A stretch of DNA of 64,000 nucleotides from CALFMR01 sp035550595 (GTDB lineage Bacteria > Acidobacteriota > Vicinamibacteria > Vicinamibacterales > SCN-69-37), in the NCBI GenBank assembly GCA_035550595.1, contig DASZOV010000158.1:26191-90190 (forward strand), written 5' to 3'. The translations under genes and the position numbers were made by a program. This document shows positions 35,611 to 43,687 of the stretch, one piece after another. The notes beneath the pieces were generated by a model that saw nothing but the letters and a program-made list of their open reading frames with translations, did no database searches and was not told the origin of the DNA. Each line of letters opens with the position of its first letter. The stretch's first letter is position 1.

Positions 35611-35640
35611 TTGACGCTCCCCGCCGCCGCCCGCTATGCT
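35611..35640 (+). promoter_or_regulatory. Promoter of the asd-lysC-dap leader
   Basis: TTGACG (35611-35616), 18 bases, TATGCT (35635-35640). The transcript should begin near 35647, a few bases before the leader ATG at 35653. Confidence 0.65.
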
Positions 35641-35652
35641 CTGAGGCTGACC

Positions 35653-35742
35653 ATGGCCCGAGCTGCCATCTTCACCGCGCGAAAGCGCACCGATCGAAAG
35701 CGGAAGACGCCCGTGGCGGCGTCGGTGGGGATGTGCGTCTGA
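35653..35742 (+). CDS. Candidate 29-codon Lys/Thr leader peptide
   Basis: The frame starts MARAAIFTARKRTDRKRK, continues TPVAASVGMCV and stops. It holds three Lys (11, 16, 18), three Thr (8, 13, 19), one Ile and one Met, all made from aspartate, plus five Arg. It follows a promoter and precedes a 9 bp hairpin (35747-35767) and an intrinsic terminator ahead of asd-lysC-dap. Bases 35721-35729 (GTCGGTGGG), near the end of the frame, can pair with the 5' arm of the terminator. This is the layout of ribosome-mediated attenuation. Translation of the frame is inferred; the Shine-Dalgarno is weak or absent. Confidence 0.5.
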   Translation: MARAAIFTARKRTDRKRKTPVAASVGMCV

Positions 35743-35746
35743 CCAC

Positions 35747-35767
35747 GGCCTGACGGAGCGTCAGGCC
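35747..35767 (+). promoter_or_regulatory. Leader hairpin before the terminator
   Basis: GGCCTGACG-GAG-CGTCAGGCC, a perfect 9 bp stem with a three-base loop. CCAC (35743-35746) and GTGG (35773-35776) can extend it. It could be the pause or competing structure of an attenuator. Confidence 0.6.
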
Positions 35768-35782
35768 TGCTCGTGGCCTCTG

Positions 35783-35816
35783 AACCCGCCGATGCGACCT
35801 GCACGGCGGGTTTTTT
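35783..35816 (+). terminator. Intrinsic terminator upstream of asd
   Basis: AACCCGCCG (35783-35791) pairs with CGGCGGGTT (35804-35812); TGC/GCA in the loop can add three pairs. Six T follow from 35811. It lies 116 bases before the asd ATG, so it would cut off the biosynthetic operon unless antitermination occurs. Confidence 0.85.
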
Positions 35817-35860
35817 GTTGTCGGCGAACGTGGCGAACTGCGGCCGCTCTAGTAGTGAAG

Positions 35861-35914
35861 ATGCGCCGCAGGCGCCTCATCAGTTCGAAGTTTGAAGTTC
35901 AAAGTTCGAAGTTG
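35861..35914. repeat. Composite intergenic repeat, copy 6
   Basis: GCGCC-GCA-GGCGC hairpin (35863-35875), then TTCGAAGTTTGAAGTTCAAA-type heptamers (35882-35914). It sits between the leader terminator and the asd start, in the same order as copy 5. Confidence 0.8.
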
Positions 35915-35931
35915 TCTCGAAGGCACTGAAC

Positions 35932-37092
35932 ATGACCAACGTTGGACTCATTGGCTGGCGGGGCATGGTGGGATCGGTCCTCTTGCAGCGCATGCGCGCG
36001 GAGGGGGACTTCGATCGCATCGATCCCGTGTTCTTCTCGACGTCGCAGGCCGGCGCGCCGGCGCCCGAGGTGGGCCGGCCCGCACCGGCGCTGAAGGACG
36101 CGCACGATCTCGACGCGCTCGCCGCGTGCGACGTCCTCATCTCCTGCCAGGGCGGCGACTACACGACCGACATCCACCCGAAGCTGCGCCAGGCTGGATG
36201 GACGGGCTACTGGATCGACGCGGCGTCGACGCTCCGCATGAAAGACGACGCGGTCATCGTGCTCGACCCGGTGAACCGCGACGTCATCGATCGCGCGCTG
36301 GCCGAGGGCGGGCGCGACTTCATCGGCGGCAACTGCACGGTGAGCCTGATGCTCATGGCCTTGACGGGGCTCTTCCGCGCGGGGCTCGTCGAGTGGGTGA
36401 GCGCGATGACTTACCAGGCCGCGTCGGGCGCCGGCGCGCGGCACATGCGCGAGCTCGTGGCGCAGATGGGCGCGGCGCACGCCTCGGTCGCCGCGAAGCT
36501 CGCCGATCCGGCGAGCGCGATCGCGGACATCGATCGCGAGATGGCTGCTGCGCTTCGCAGCGACGCGTTCCCGACCGCCGAGTTCGGCCACCCGCTCGCC
36601 GGCAGCGTCCTGCCGTGGATCGACAAGGATCTCGGCAACGGCCAGAGCCGCGAGGAATGGAAGGGCATGGTCGAGTGCAACAAGATCCTCGGCCGTGCTC
36701 GCACGCCGATTCCCGTTGACGGCATCTGCGTGCGCGTCGGCGCGATGCGCTGCCACAGCCAGGCGCTGACCGTGAAGCTCACGCGCGACGTGCCGCTGCC
36801 TGACATCGAAGCGATGCTCGCGGCCGCGCACGAATGGGTGCGCGTCGTGCCGAACGAGAAAGACGTCACGCTCCGCGAGCTGACGCCGGCGGCCGTCACT
36901 GGCACGCTCGCCGTGCCCGTCGGTCGTCTCCGCAAGCTCGCGATGGGCGGCGAGTACCTCGCGGCGTTCACCGTCGGCGACCAGTTGCTCTGGGGCGCGG
37001 CCGAGCCGTTGCGCCGCGTGCTGCGGATCATTCTCGACACGCCGGTCAGCGGCGCGCGGACGCTCACCTCCGCGGCAGCGGGTAGGAGCTGA
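35932..37092 (+). CDS. asd: Aspartate-semialdehyde dehydrogenase
   Basis: A 386-residue protein of the longer enterobacterial type. It reduces aspartyl phosphate to aspartate semialdehyde with NADPH, the branch point to Lys, Thr and Met. GLIGWRGMVGSVL is the nucleotide loop, FIGGNCTVSLML carries the active-site Cys135, and MRCHSQALTVKL the acid/base His near 275. It is first in the operon, with two bases between its stop and lysC. Expression is probably set by the upstream leader. Confidence 0.96.
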   Translation: MTNVGLIGWRGMVGSVLLQRMRAEGDFDRIDPVFFSTSQAGAPAPEVGRPAPALKDAHDLDALAACDVLISCQGGDYTTDIHPKLRQAGWTGYWIDAASTLRMKDDAVIVLDPVNRDVIDRALAEGGRDFIGGNCTVSLMLMALTGLFRAGLVEWVSAMTYQAASGAGARHMRELVAQMGAAHASVAAKLADPASAIADIDREMAAALRSDAFPTAEFGHPLAGSVLPWIDKDLGNGQSREEWKGMVECNKILGRARTPIPVDGICVRVGAMRCHSQALTVKLTRDVPLPDIEAMLAAAHEWVRVVPNEKDVTLRELTPAAVTGTLAVPVGRLRKLAMGGEYLAAFTVGDQLLWGAAEPLRRVLRIILDTPVSGARTLTSAAAGRS

Positions 37093-37094
37093 CG

Positions 37095-38486
37095 ATGGTC
37101 GTCATGAAGTTCGGCGGAACGTCGGTCGCCGACCGCGCCGCCATCGAACGTCTCATCGCCATCGTCCGCGCTGCCCGGCAGGCGGCCATTCAGCCCGAAG
37201 GCGGCGATCTGCGCGGTCCGGTCGTCGTCGTCTCCGCGCTCGGCGGCGCCACGGACCTGTTCCTGAAGGCCGCGACGTCGGCCGGCGCCGGCGACGTCGA
37301 GGGCACGCTCGACGCGCTGCGTGCCTTGCGCGCGCGACATCTCGAGGTCGCCGGCATGATCGACACGCCTGGCGATCGGCCCGCCGTCGTCCAGTTCATC
37401 AACGACGAGTTCGATGATCTCGAGCGCGTCACGGGCGCGCTCGCCGTGTTGCACGAAGTCACGCCGCGCTGGATGGATGCGATCGCCGCCACCGGCGAGA
37501 TTCTCAGCAGCCGCATCGTCACCGAGGCGATTGCCGCGCACGGCATTCCCGCCGGTTGGGTCGACGCGCGGCGGGCCGTCGTCACGGGCCCAGAGCACAT
37601 GGCCGCGCCGCCGCTCATGACTGAAACGGCCGCGGCGCTGAAGGCGGAGATGGAGCCGCTCGTCGCCGATCGCCGCGTGCCCGTGATGGGCGGCTTCGTC
37701 GGTGCCACGCGCGACGGCGTGACGACGACGCTCGGCCGCGGCGGGTCGGATTATTCGGCGGCGATCGTCGGGGCCTGTCTCGGCGCGTCGGAGATCCAGA
37801 TCTGGACCGACGTCGACGGCATGCTCACCGCCGATCCCCGGCTCGTCTCGGACGTCCAGGTCGTGCCGCACCTCTCGTTCGAGGAAGCGTCCGAGCTCGC
37901 GTATTTCGGCGCGAAGGTCCTGCACCCCGCCACGATTCAGCCGGCCGTTGCCGAGAACATTCCCGTCCGCATCCTCAACTCGCGTCATCCGCACGACGCG
38001 AAGGGCACGCTCATCACGCGCGATCGGCCATCATCTGATCAGCCGCTCACGGCCGTGGCCTCGAAGCGGCACGTGACGGTCGTCGACATCCGGTCCACGC
38101 GCATGCTCATGGCGCACGGTTTTCTCGCGCGCATCTTCGCGACGTTCGAGCGCCATCGCACGTCGGTCGACGTCGTCACGACGTCGGAAGTCAGCGTGTC
38201 GGTCACGATTGACGATGCGCGGCGGCTGCCGGAGATTGTCGCGTCGCTGCAGGAAGTCGCCGAAGTCACGCGCGAGGACGACATGGCCATCCTCTGCGCG
38301 GTAGGCGAGGGACTGCAGCAGGATGCGGCGTTCGTCGGCCGTCTCCTCGAGGCCGCCGGCAACGTGCCGATCCGCATGCTGTCGCAGGCCGCGTCGCGGC
38401 GGAACATCACGCTCGTCATCCGCGAAGCCGATCTCGCGCCGACGCTCGCGCGCGTCCACGATCAGTTCTTCGGGGTACACGCGTGA
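37095..38486 (+). CDS. lysC: Aspartate kinase
   Basis: A 463-residue monofunctional enzyme. MVVMKFGGTSVADRAAIERL holds the K-F-G-G-T-S kinase signature; TTLGRGGSDYSAAIVGACL and WTDVDGMLTADPRLV complete the catalytic domain. About 310-463 contain two ACT units (DIRSTRMLMAHGFLARIFATF, RMLSQAASRRNITLVIREAD) typical of lysine-sensitive kinases. It phosphorylates aspartate and is probably inhibited by an end product. GGAG precedes the ATG. The dapB start overlaps its stop (GTGA). Confidence 0.97.
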   Translation: MVVMKFGGTSVADRAAIERLIAIVRAARQAAIQPEGGDLRGPVVVVSALGGATDLFLKAATSAGAGDVEGTLDALRALRARHLEVAGMIDTPGDRPAVVQFINDEFDDLERVTGALAVLHEVTPRWMDAIAATGEILSSRIVTEAIAAHGIPAGWVDARRAVVTGPEHMAAPPLMTETAAALKAEMEPLVADRRVPVMGGFVGATRDGVTTTLGRGGSDYSAAIVGACLGASEIQIWTDVDGMLTADPRLVSDVQVVPHLSFEEASELAYFGAKVLHPATIQPAVAENIPVRILNSRHPHDAKGTLITRDRPSSDQPLTAVASKRHVTVVDIRSTRMLMAHGFLARIFATFERHRTSVDVVTTSEVSVSVTIDDARRLPEIVASLQEVAEVTREDDMAILCAVGEGLQQDAAFVGRLLEAAGNVPIRMLSQAASRRNITLVIREADLAPTLARVHDQFFGVHA

Positions 38487-39166
38487 GGCTGCTGCTCGTC
38501 GGCCACGGACGGATGGGGCAGCTCGTCGAGAAGCTCGCGCCCGAGCACGGGTGCGAGGTGGCGGCGGTCGCCGAGATCCACACGCCCATCGAGCAGGTAC
38601 TCGCCGGCGCGGGACACGTCGACGTCGCGATCGACTTCTCGCAGCCCGATGCCGTTCGCGGCAATCTCGACGCGTTGGCCGAACGCCGGCTGAACGTCGT
38701 CATCGGCACGACGGGGTGGCACGCGCATGAAACCGAGATGCGCGCGCGGGCCGCGGAAGCTGGCATCGGAGTGCTGGCCGCGGCGAACTTCTCGCTCGGC
38801 ATGAACGTCTTCAGTTATCTCGTCGAGCAAGCCGCACGGGCGTTCATGAACATCGAGGACGTGGGCGCGTGGATTCACGAGGCGCACCACACGGCCAAGA
38901 AAGACGCGCCGTCCGGCACGGCGCTGATGCTGCTCGCCGCGATGCAGCAGGCGGGCTACACGCGCGCGATCGACATGTCGTCCACCCGCGCCGGCGCGAT
39001 TCCCGGCACGCACGTCGTCGGCTTCGACGGCGGCGGCGAGACGGTGACGCTCACGCACTCGGTCAGGGACCGATCGGTTTTCGCGCACGGCGCCCTGGAA
39101 GCGGCCCGCTGGCTCAACGGTCGGCGCGGCTGGTTCAACATGCGCGACCTGATCAATAGTCCGTAG
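38483..39166 (+). CDS. dapB: 4-hydroxy-tetrahydrodipicolinate reductase
   Basis: GTG at 38483 overlaps the lysC stop; 227 residues, somewhat short for DapB. LLLVGHGRMGQLVEKL is the NAD(P)H loop (G-H-G-R-M-G), IGTTGWH and AANFSLGMNVF follow as in the family, and EAHHTAKKDAPSGTALML has the His-His/Lys catalytic and substrate-binding site. It reduces the DapA product to tetrahydrodipicolinate. Confidence 0.95.
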   Translation: MRLLLVGHGRMGQLVEKLAPEHGCEVAAVAEIHTPIEQVLAGAGHVDVAIDFSQPDAVRGNLDALAERRLNVVIGTTGWHAHETEMRARAAEAGIGVLAAANFSLGMNVFSYLVEQAARAFMNIEDVGAWIHEAHHTAKKDAPSGTALMLLAAMQQAGYTRAIDMSSTRAGAIPGTHVVGFDGGGETVTLTHSVRDRSVFAHGALEAARWLNGRRGWFNMRDLINSP

Positions 39167-39186
39167 AACGCTGGCGGGAGGATTCC

Positions 39187-40095
39187 ATGCGACTGTCATT
39201 CACCGGCATCGGCACCGCGCTCGTCACGCCGTTCACGACGGCTGGCGCGCTCGACGAGGCAGGCGTGCGCCGCCTGGCCGCGCGGCAGGCCGACGCCGGG
39301 ATCCACTTCCTCGTGCCCTGCGGCACGACGGGCGAGACGCCCACGCTCACGGCCGACGAACGGCAGCGCATGGTCGAGATCATCGCCGACGAAGTCGAGG
39401 GCCGGACGATGGTGCTGGCCGGCGCGGGTGGGTACAACACACGCGAGGTCATCGCGAGCGTGGCCGCGCTCGAACGGGCCGGCGCCCACGGCATCCTCTC
39501 CGTCACGCCCTACTACAACAAGCCCTCTCAGGAAGGTCTCTACCAGCACTACCGCGCGATTGCCGAGAGCACGAAGCTGCCCGTCATCATCTACAACGTG
39601 CCGGGACGCACGGGCTGCAACGTCGAGCCGGCCACGCTCGTGCGGCTCGCGACCAACGTGACGAACATCGTCGGCGTGAAGGAAGCCTCCGGCAACATGA
39701 CGCAGATGGCCGACGTCTGCCGTCTCGTGCCCGACGACTTCATCGTGCTGTCGGGCGACGACGCGCTGGCGTTGCCGCTCATGGCGGTCGGCGGCCGCGG
39801 CGTGATTTCGGTCGCGTCGAACGAAGTGCCGGCCGAGATGACGCAGATGATCGACGCGGCCGAGCGCGGCGACTTCGCCACCGCGGGTCGTTGGCACCGC
39901 AAGCTGTTCCCCCTCATGCAGATGAATTTCCTCGAGTCCAACCCGATGCCCGTCAAGTTCGCGATGGCGGCCATGGGGCTGTGCGAGCCGATCTATCGGC
40001 TGCCCATGGTGCCGCCGCAGCCGGCCACGCAGGATCGGATTCTCGCGGTGTTGAAGGAATTCGGGCTGCCCATCGTCGCCGAGTCGCACGCGTGA
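39187..40095 (+). CDS. dapA: 4-hydroxy-tetrahydrodipicolinate synthase
   Basis: A 302-residue TIM barrel with GGGAGG before the ATG. PCGTTGETPTL holds Thr47/Thr48, VIIYNVPGRTGCNV holds Tyr136, and IVGVKEASGN carries the Schiff-base Lys165. It condenses aspartate semialdehyde with pyruvate. The dapD start overlaps its stop (GTGA), a sign of tight coupling. Confidence 0.97.
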   Translation: MRLSFTGIGTALVTPFTTAGALDEAGVRRLAARQADAGIHFLVPCGTTGETPTLTADERQRMVEIIADEVEGRTMVLAGAGGYNTREVIASVAALERAGAHGILSVTPYYNKPSQEGLYQHYRAIAESTKLPVIIYNVPGRTGCNVEPATLVRLATNVTNIVGVKEASGNMTQMADVCRLVPDDFIVLSGDDALALPLMAVGGRGVISVASNEVPAEMTQMIDAAERGDFATAGRWHRKLFPLMQMNFLESNPMPVKFAMAAMGLCEPIYRLPMVPPQPATQDRILAVLKEFGLPIVAESHA

Positions 40096-40937
40096 GCGCA
40101 CTGGCCGAACGCATCAGCGCGCTCTTCGCCCGAGGCGCGGACGCCGACAAGACGGCGGCGCGTGACGCATTTTTCGAACTGCAGCAGGCGCTCGCGCGCG
40201 GTGAAGCCCGCGCGGCCGAACCCGATGCGGCGTCGTCGTCGGGCTGGCGCGTCAATGCCTGGGTGAAGCAGGGCATCCTGCTCGGCTTCCGCTTTGGCGA
40301 CATGATCGATCAGTCCGCCGACCACGGCCGCTGGCCGTTCTACGACAAGGACACACTGCCGGTGAAACGTCCCGGCCTCGACGCGGGCATCCGCATCGTG
40401 CCGGGCGGGTCGACGATTCGCGAAGGCGCCTACGTCGCGAAGAGCGTCGTCTGCATGCCGCCGATGTACGTGAACATCGGCGCGTACGTCGACGAGGGCA
40501 CGCTCGTCGATTCGCACGCGCTCGTCGGATCGTGCGCGCAGATCGGCAAGCGCGTCCATCTCAGTGCCGCCGCGCAGATTGGCGGCGTCATCGAGCCCGT
40601 CGGACAGATTCCCGTCGTCATCGAAGATGACGTGTTGGTTGGAGGAAACACGGGCGTGTACGAAGGCGCGGTCGTCAAGCGGCGCGCGGTCATTGCCGCA
40701 GGCACGGTGCTGACCGGATCGACGCCCATCTACGACCTGCCGAACAGCCGCATCATCCGACCCGCGAGCGGTGAGCCGCTCGTCGTGCCCGAAGGCGCGG
40801 TGGTCGTGCCGGGCGCGCGCGCTGTCACCGTGGGCGCCGGACGCGAGTGGGGACTGTCGCTCGCGACGCCCGTGATCGTGAAGTATCGCGACGACCGGAC
40901 GGACACGCGAACGGAGCTCGAGGCATGGATTCGCTGA
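40092..40937 (+). CDS. dapD: Tetrahydrodipicolinate N-succinyltransferase
   Basis: GTG at 40092; 281 residues, typical for DapD. WRVNAWVKQGILLGFRFGDM in the N-domain, then a left-handed beta-helix of hexapeptides (GAYVDEGTLVDSHALVGSCAQIGKR in part, GGNTGVYEGAVVKRRAVIAAG in part). It succinylates tetrahydrodipicolinate, so this organism uses the succinylase branch to diaminopimelate. It overlaps dapE by 13 bases. Confidence 0.95.
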   Translation: MSALAERISALFARGADADKTAARDAFFELQQALARGEARAAEPDAASSSGWRVNAWVKQGILLGFRFGDMIDQSADHGRWPFYDKDTLPVKRPGLDAGIRIVPGGSTIREGAYVAKSVVCMPPMYVNIGAYVDEGTLVDSHALVGSCAQIGKRVHLSAAAQIGGVIEPVGQIPVVIEDDVLVGGNTGVYEGAVVKRRAVIAAGTVLTGSTPIYDLPNSRIIRPASGEPLVVPEGAVVVPGARAVTVGAGREWGLSLATPVIVKYRDDRTDTRTELEAWIR

Positions 40938-41932
40938 CGCAGATCCGGCTGAGCCGCGATCTCATCGACATCGACTCGACCACCGGTCGCGAGGGTGAGG
41001 CCGGCGCGTACCTCGCGCGCCTGCTGCGCGACCTCGGCTGGACGGTGACCGAGCAGCCGGTGAGCGAGGGCCGCTTCAACGTCATCGCCACGGTCGGCGA
41101 TCCGCTCGTCGTCTTCTCGACGCACTTCGACTGCGTGCCGCCGTTCTTCGCGAGCCGCGTCGAGAACGGCCGGCTGCACGGCCGCGGCGCGTGCGACGCG
41201 AAGGGCATCCTGATGGCGCAGGTCGCGGCGGCCGAGCGGCTGCGCAGTGCCGGGGAGTCGCGCGTCGGCCTGCTGTTCGTCATCGGCGAAGAGCGCGGCA
41301 GCGACGGCGCGAAGATCGCCAACACGGTGGCGCCGGGATCGCGTTTCCTCGTCAATGGCGAGCCCACGGGCAATCGTCTGGCGCGCGCCACGCGCGGTGT
41401 GTATCGCGTCCGCCTGCGCGCCGAAGGGCGAGCCGCGCATTCGAGCTTGCCCGAGCTCGGCGAGTCGGCCATCGACAAATTGATCGACGCCCTCGTCGCG
41501 CTTCGCGGCCTCGACTGGCCCGAGGATCCGGTGCTCGGCCGCACGTTCTACACGACCGGCCTCATCAAGGGCGGCGTCGCGCCGAACGTCGTCTCGCCCG
41601 AAGCGGAAGCGGAAATCATGTTCCGCACGGTCGGCGAGCCCGCGGAGCTGCGGGCGACGCTCGATCGCGCCATCGGCGATCGCGTGGCGCTCGACGACGT
41701 GCTGGTCGTGCCGCCGGTGCGGCTGACCGACGTCGACGGCTTCGACGCGGACGTGTTCTCGTTCACGACCGACATTCCCTTTCTCGATCGCTGGGGCGCG
41801 CCGCTCCTCGTCGGCCCCGGTTCGGTCACGCTCGCGCACACGGCCGACGAGTACGTCGAACTGGCCGACCTCGAACGCGCCGTTCATCTGTACGTCGATC
41901 TCGCCCGCAGCCTCCTCGCGCGCTGCGGCTAG
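40925..41932 (+). CDS. dapE: M20-family deacylase, probable succinyl-diaminopimelate desuccinylase
   Basis: ATG at 40925, inside the end of dapD; 335 residues, about 40 shorter than E. coli DapE. Metal ligands of the M20 fold are visible: STHFDCVPPFF (His), GRGACDAKGILMAQ (Asp), VIGEERGSDG (Glu-Glu), HTADEYVELADL (His). GRAAHSSLPELGESA is the lid-domain substrate site. Other M20 deacylases share these motifs, but its place after dapD argues for desuccinylation of N-succinyl-LL-diaminopimelate. dapC, dapF and lysA are not in the window. Confidence 0.85.
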   Translation: MDSLTQIRLSRDLIDIDSTTGREGEAGAYLARLLRDLGWTVTEQPVSEGRFNVIATVGDPLVVFSTHFDCVPPFFASRVENGRLHGRGACDAKGILMAQVAAAERLRSAGESRVGLLFVIGEERGSDGAKIANTVAPGSRFLVNGEPTGNRLARATRGVYRVRLRAEGRAAHSSLPELGESAIDKLIDALVALRGLDWPEDPVLGRTFYTTGLIKGGVAPNVVSPEAEAEIMFRTVGEPAELRATLDRAIGDRVALDDVLVVPPVRLTDVDGFDADVFSFTTDIPFLDRWGAPLLVGPGSVTLAHTADEYVELADLERAVHLYVDLARSLLARCG

Positions 41933-41945
41933 CCTTCGAACGATC

Positions 41946-42036
41946 CGGGCCGGCACGGGGGCCGGCCCCTACATGCACGTTTCTGATCGACCCGCGCGCC
42001 CAGCGCTGTGTAGGGGCGGCCCCCTGTGGCCGCCCG
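41946..42036. repeat. GTAGGGGC-type inverted repeat element, copy 1
   Basis: A 27-base half (41946-41972), identical to 63275-63301, is followed after 37 bases by an inverted, slightly diverged half (42010-42035, GTAGGGGCGGCCCCCTGTGG start). Together they form a long imperfect hairpin between dapE and the FAD oxidoreductase. Confidence 0.8.
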
Positions 42037-42075
42037 AGACATCGCTGCTCGCCCGCGCGTCAACGTCGATTCGGA

Positions 42076-42081
42076 TATCAT
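42076..42081 (+). promoter_or_regulatory. -10 box of FAD oxidoreductase, leaderless geometry
   Basis: TATCAT ends seven bases before GTG 42089. It supports this GTG over the in-frame ATG at 42026, which lies inside the repeat element. Confidence 0.4.
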
Positions 42082-42088
42082 CCGCGGC

Positions 42089-43309
42089 GTGCCTGGGTAC
42101 GGTCACCAGTACTGGGATGAGCGCACCGCGCGCAAGCGGCGGCAGAGCTACCCCGTGTTCCGCGGCGAAACGACGGCCGATGCCGTCGTCATTGGCGGCG
42201 GCCTGACGGGCTGCACGGCGGCGTACGTGCTCGCGCACGCGGGCCTTCGCGTCATCCTGCTCGAAGCCGATCGATTGGCCTCAGGTGCGACGGCGAGCGG
42301 GATCGGCGCGATCGTGCCGCAGCCGGACGCGTCGTTTCTGAGCGCGACCGAGGCGATCGGCCGCCGCGCGGCGCGCACGGCGTGGGCGTCGGCCCGCCGC
42401 AGCGCGGCCGAGTTCGCGACGACGCTGAAGCGCCTGCGCATCGCCTGCGATCTCGATCCGATCCCCTTCGTGATCAACGCGCCGCATCCGCCCGATGCCG
42501 TGCTTCTGCGCCGCGAGCAAACCGCGCGGAAACAAGCCGGTATCGACGCGCCGTGGCTGTCGTCATCGGCGGCCGGTGCGGCGTTGGGCACCGACTCGGC
42601 CGGCGCGCTGCGTGGCGGAGGCGCGTTCACCTTCGATCCCGTCCGCGCCGCGCTCGGGCTCGCGAAGGCGGCCGCGTCGGCGGGCGCGACGATCTGCGAA
42701 CGCTCGACCGTGCGCCGCACGCGCTTCACCCGCAAGTACGCGGACGTCGTCGCCGCCGGCGGCACGATCCGCACGCGCGGCATCGTGGTCGCTACCGGCA
42801 CACCCGGGCGTCTCTTCGGATCGCTCGAACGCCACGTCCGCCACCGCGACGGCTACGTCGTCGTCACCGAGCCGCTGTCGGCCGCGATGCGCCGCGAAAC
42901 CGGCCCGCGCGCCAGTCTCGTGACCGAAACCGGCGACGATCCGCACTGGCTGCGATGGCTGCCCGATCATCGCGCGGTATTCGCCGGCGCGCTGTCGCCG
43001 GCCGCGCCGCCTCGCCAGGCCGACAAGGCTGTCGTCGCGCGCACGGCGCAGCTCATGTACGAGCTGTCGCTGCGCTATCCGGTGATTTCCGGTCTACCCG
43101 CGCGCTGGGGTTGGCGTACGCCTGTTGTCGCGGCTCCCGACGGGTTGCCGTGGATCGGCGCGCACCGCAATTTCCCGTTCCATTTCTTCGCGCTGGGCTT
43201 CGGCTGGCAGGGCGACGCGCTCGCGTGGTTCGCGGCCAAGGCCGCGCTGCGTCAGTTCACCGGCGAGCCCGCGCGCGAAGACGACGTGTTCGGCTTCAGC
43301 CGGATGTAG
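42089..43309 (+). CDS. FAD-dependent oxidoreductase, DAO family
   Basis: Start GTG at 42089, 406 residues. TADAVVIGGGLTGCTAAYVL is the FAD Rossmann motif, VILLEADRLASGATASG the adjacent family signature, and GLPWIGAHRNFPFHFFALGF near the C-terminus closes the FAD site. It resembles glycine/D-amino-acid oxidase-like dehydrogenases (PuuB/OrdL type). The substrate is probably an amine or amino acid. It is directly followed, stop against start (TAG-ATG), by a small membrane protein gene. Confidence 0.88.
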   Translation: MPGYGHQYWDERTARKRRQSYPVFRGETTADAVVIGGGLTGCTAAYVLAHAGLRVILLEADRLASGATASGIGAIVPQPDASFLSATEAIGRRAARTAWASARRSAAEFATTLKRLRIACDLDPIPFVINAPHPPDAVLLRREQTARKQAGIDAPWLSSSAAGAALGTDSAGALRGGGAFTFDPVRAALGLAKAAASAGATICERSTVRRTRFTRKYADVVAAGGTIRTRGIVVATGTPGRLFGSLERHVRHRDGYVVVTEPLSAAMRRETGPRASLVTETGDDPHWLRWLPDHRAVFAGALSPAAPPRQADKAVVARTAQLMYELSLRYPVISGLPARWGWRTPVVAAPDGLPWIGAHRNFPFHFFALGFGWQGDALAWFAAKAALRQFTGEPAREDDVFGFSRM

Positions 43310-43684
43310 ATGCCGCCCGTGGCGCGCCGATCTCGACGCGGGATCTACGAGCCCTTGTCGGCCCGTGTCATCTCGCGCCGCGCGTTCGCCGCGCGCCTGC
43401 TGGGCCATTTCGCCGTCGTCACGGCCCTCGTCGGCGTGTCGCTTCTGGTGGGCATGATCGGCTACGTCTGGCTGGCCGGGATGAGCTGGGTGGACGCCTT
43501 CATGAATGCGTCGATGCTGCTCGGCGGAATGGGGCCGGCCAACGATCTGCCGAACGACGCGTCGAAGATCTTCGCCGGCATTTATGCGCTCTATGCCGGC
43601 CTCGTCTTCATCGTCTCGGCGGGCGTCATCGTCACGCCGGTCGCGCATCGGATCCTGCACCGGATCCACGCGGACGAAGAGTGA
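43310..43684 (+). CDS. Two-helix membrane protein with pore-like segment
   Basis: The ATG abuts the previous stop; 124 residues. Two hydrophobic helices (about 33-55 and 89-110) flank a short hydrophobic loop MNASMLLGGMGPANDLP. This helix-pore-helix order recalls the ion-channel (Ion_trans_2) fold, but GGMGP replaces a potassium selectivity filter. I do not know a function for the family. It is convergent with glnS, three bases apart. Confidence 0.7.
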   Translation: MPPVARRSRRGIYEPLSARVISRRAFAARLLGHFAVVTALVGVSLLVGMIGYVWLAGMSWVDAFMNASMLLGGMGPANDLPNDASKIFAGIYALYAGLVFIVSAGVIVTPVAHRILHRIHADEE

Positions 43685-43687
43685 CGA

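Noticed and set aside
42026..42088. Upstream ATG start for the FAD oxidoreductase
   Set aside because: It would translate part of the inverted repeat element; the FAD motif and -10 spacing favour GTG 42089.
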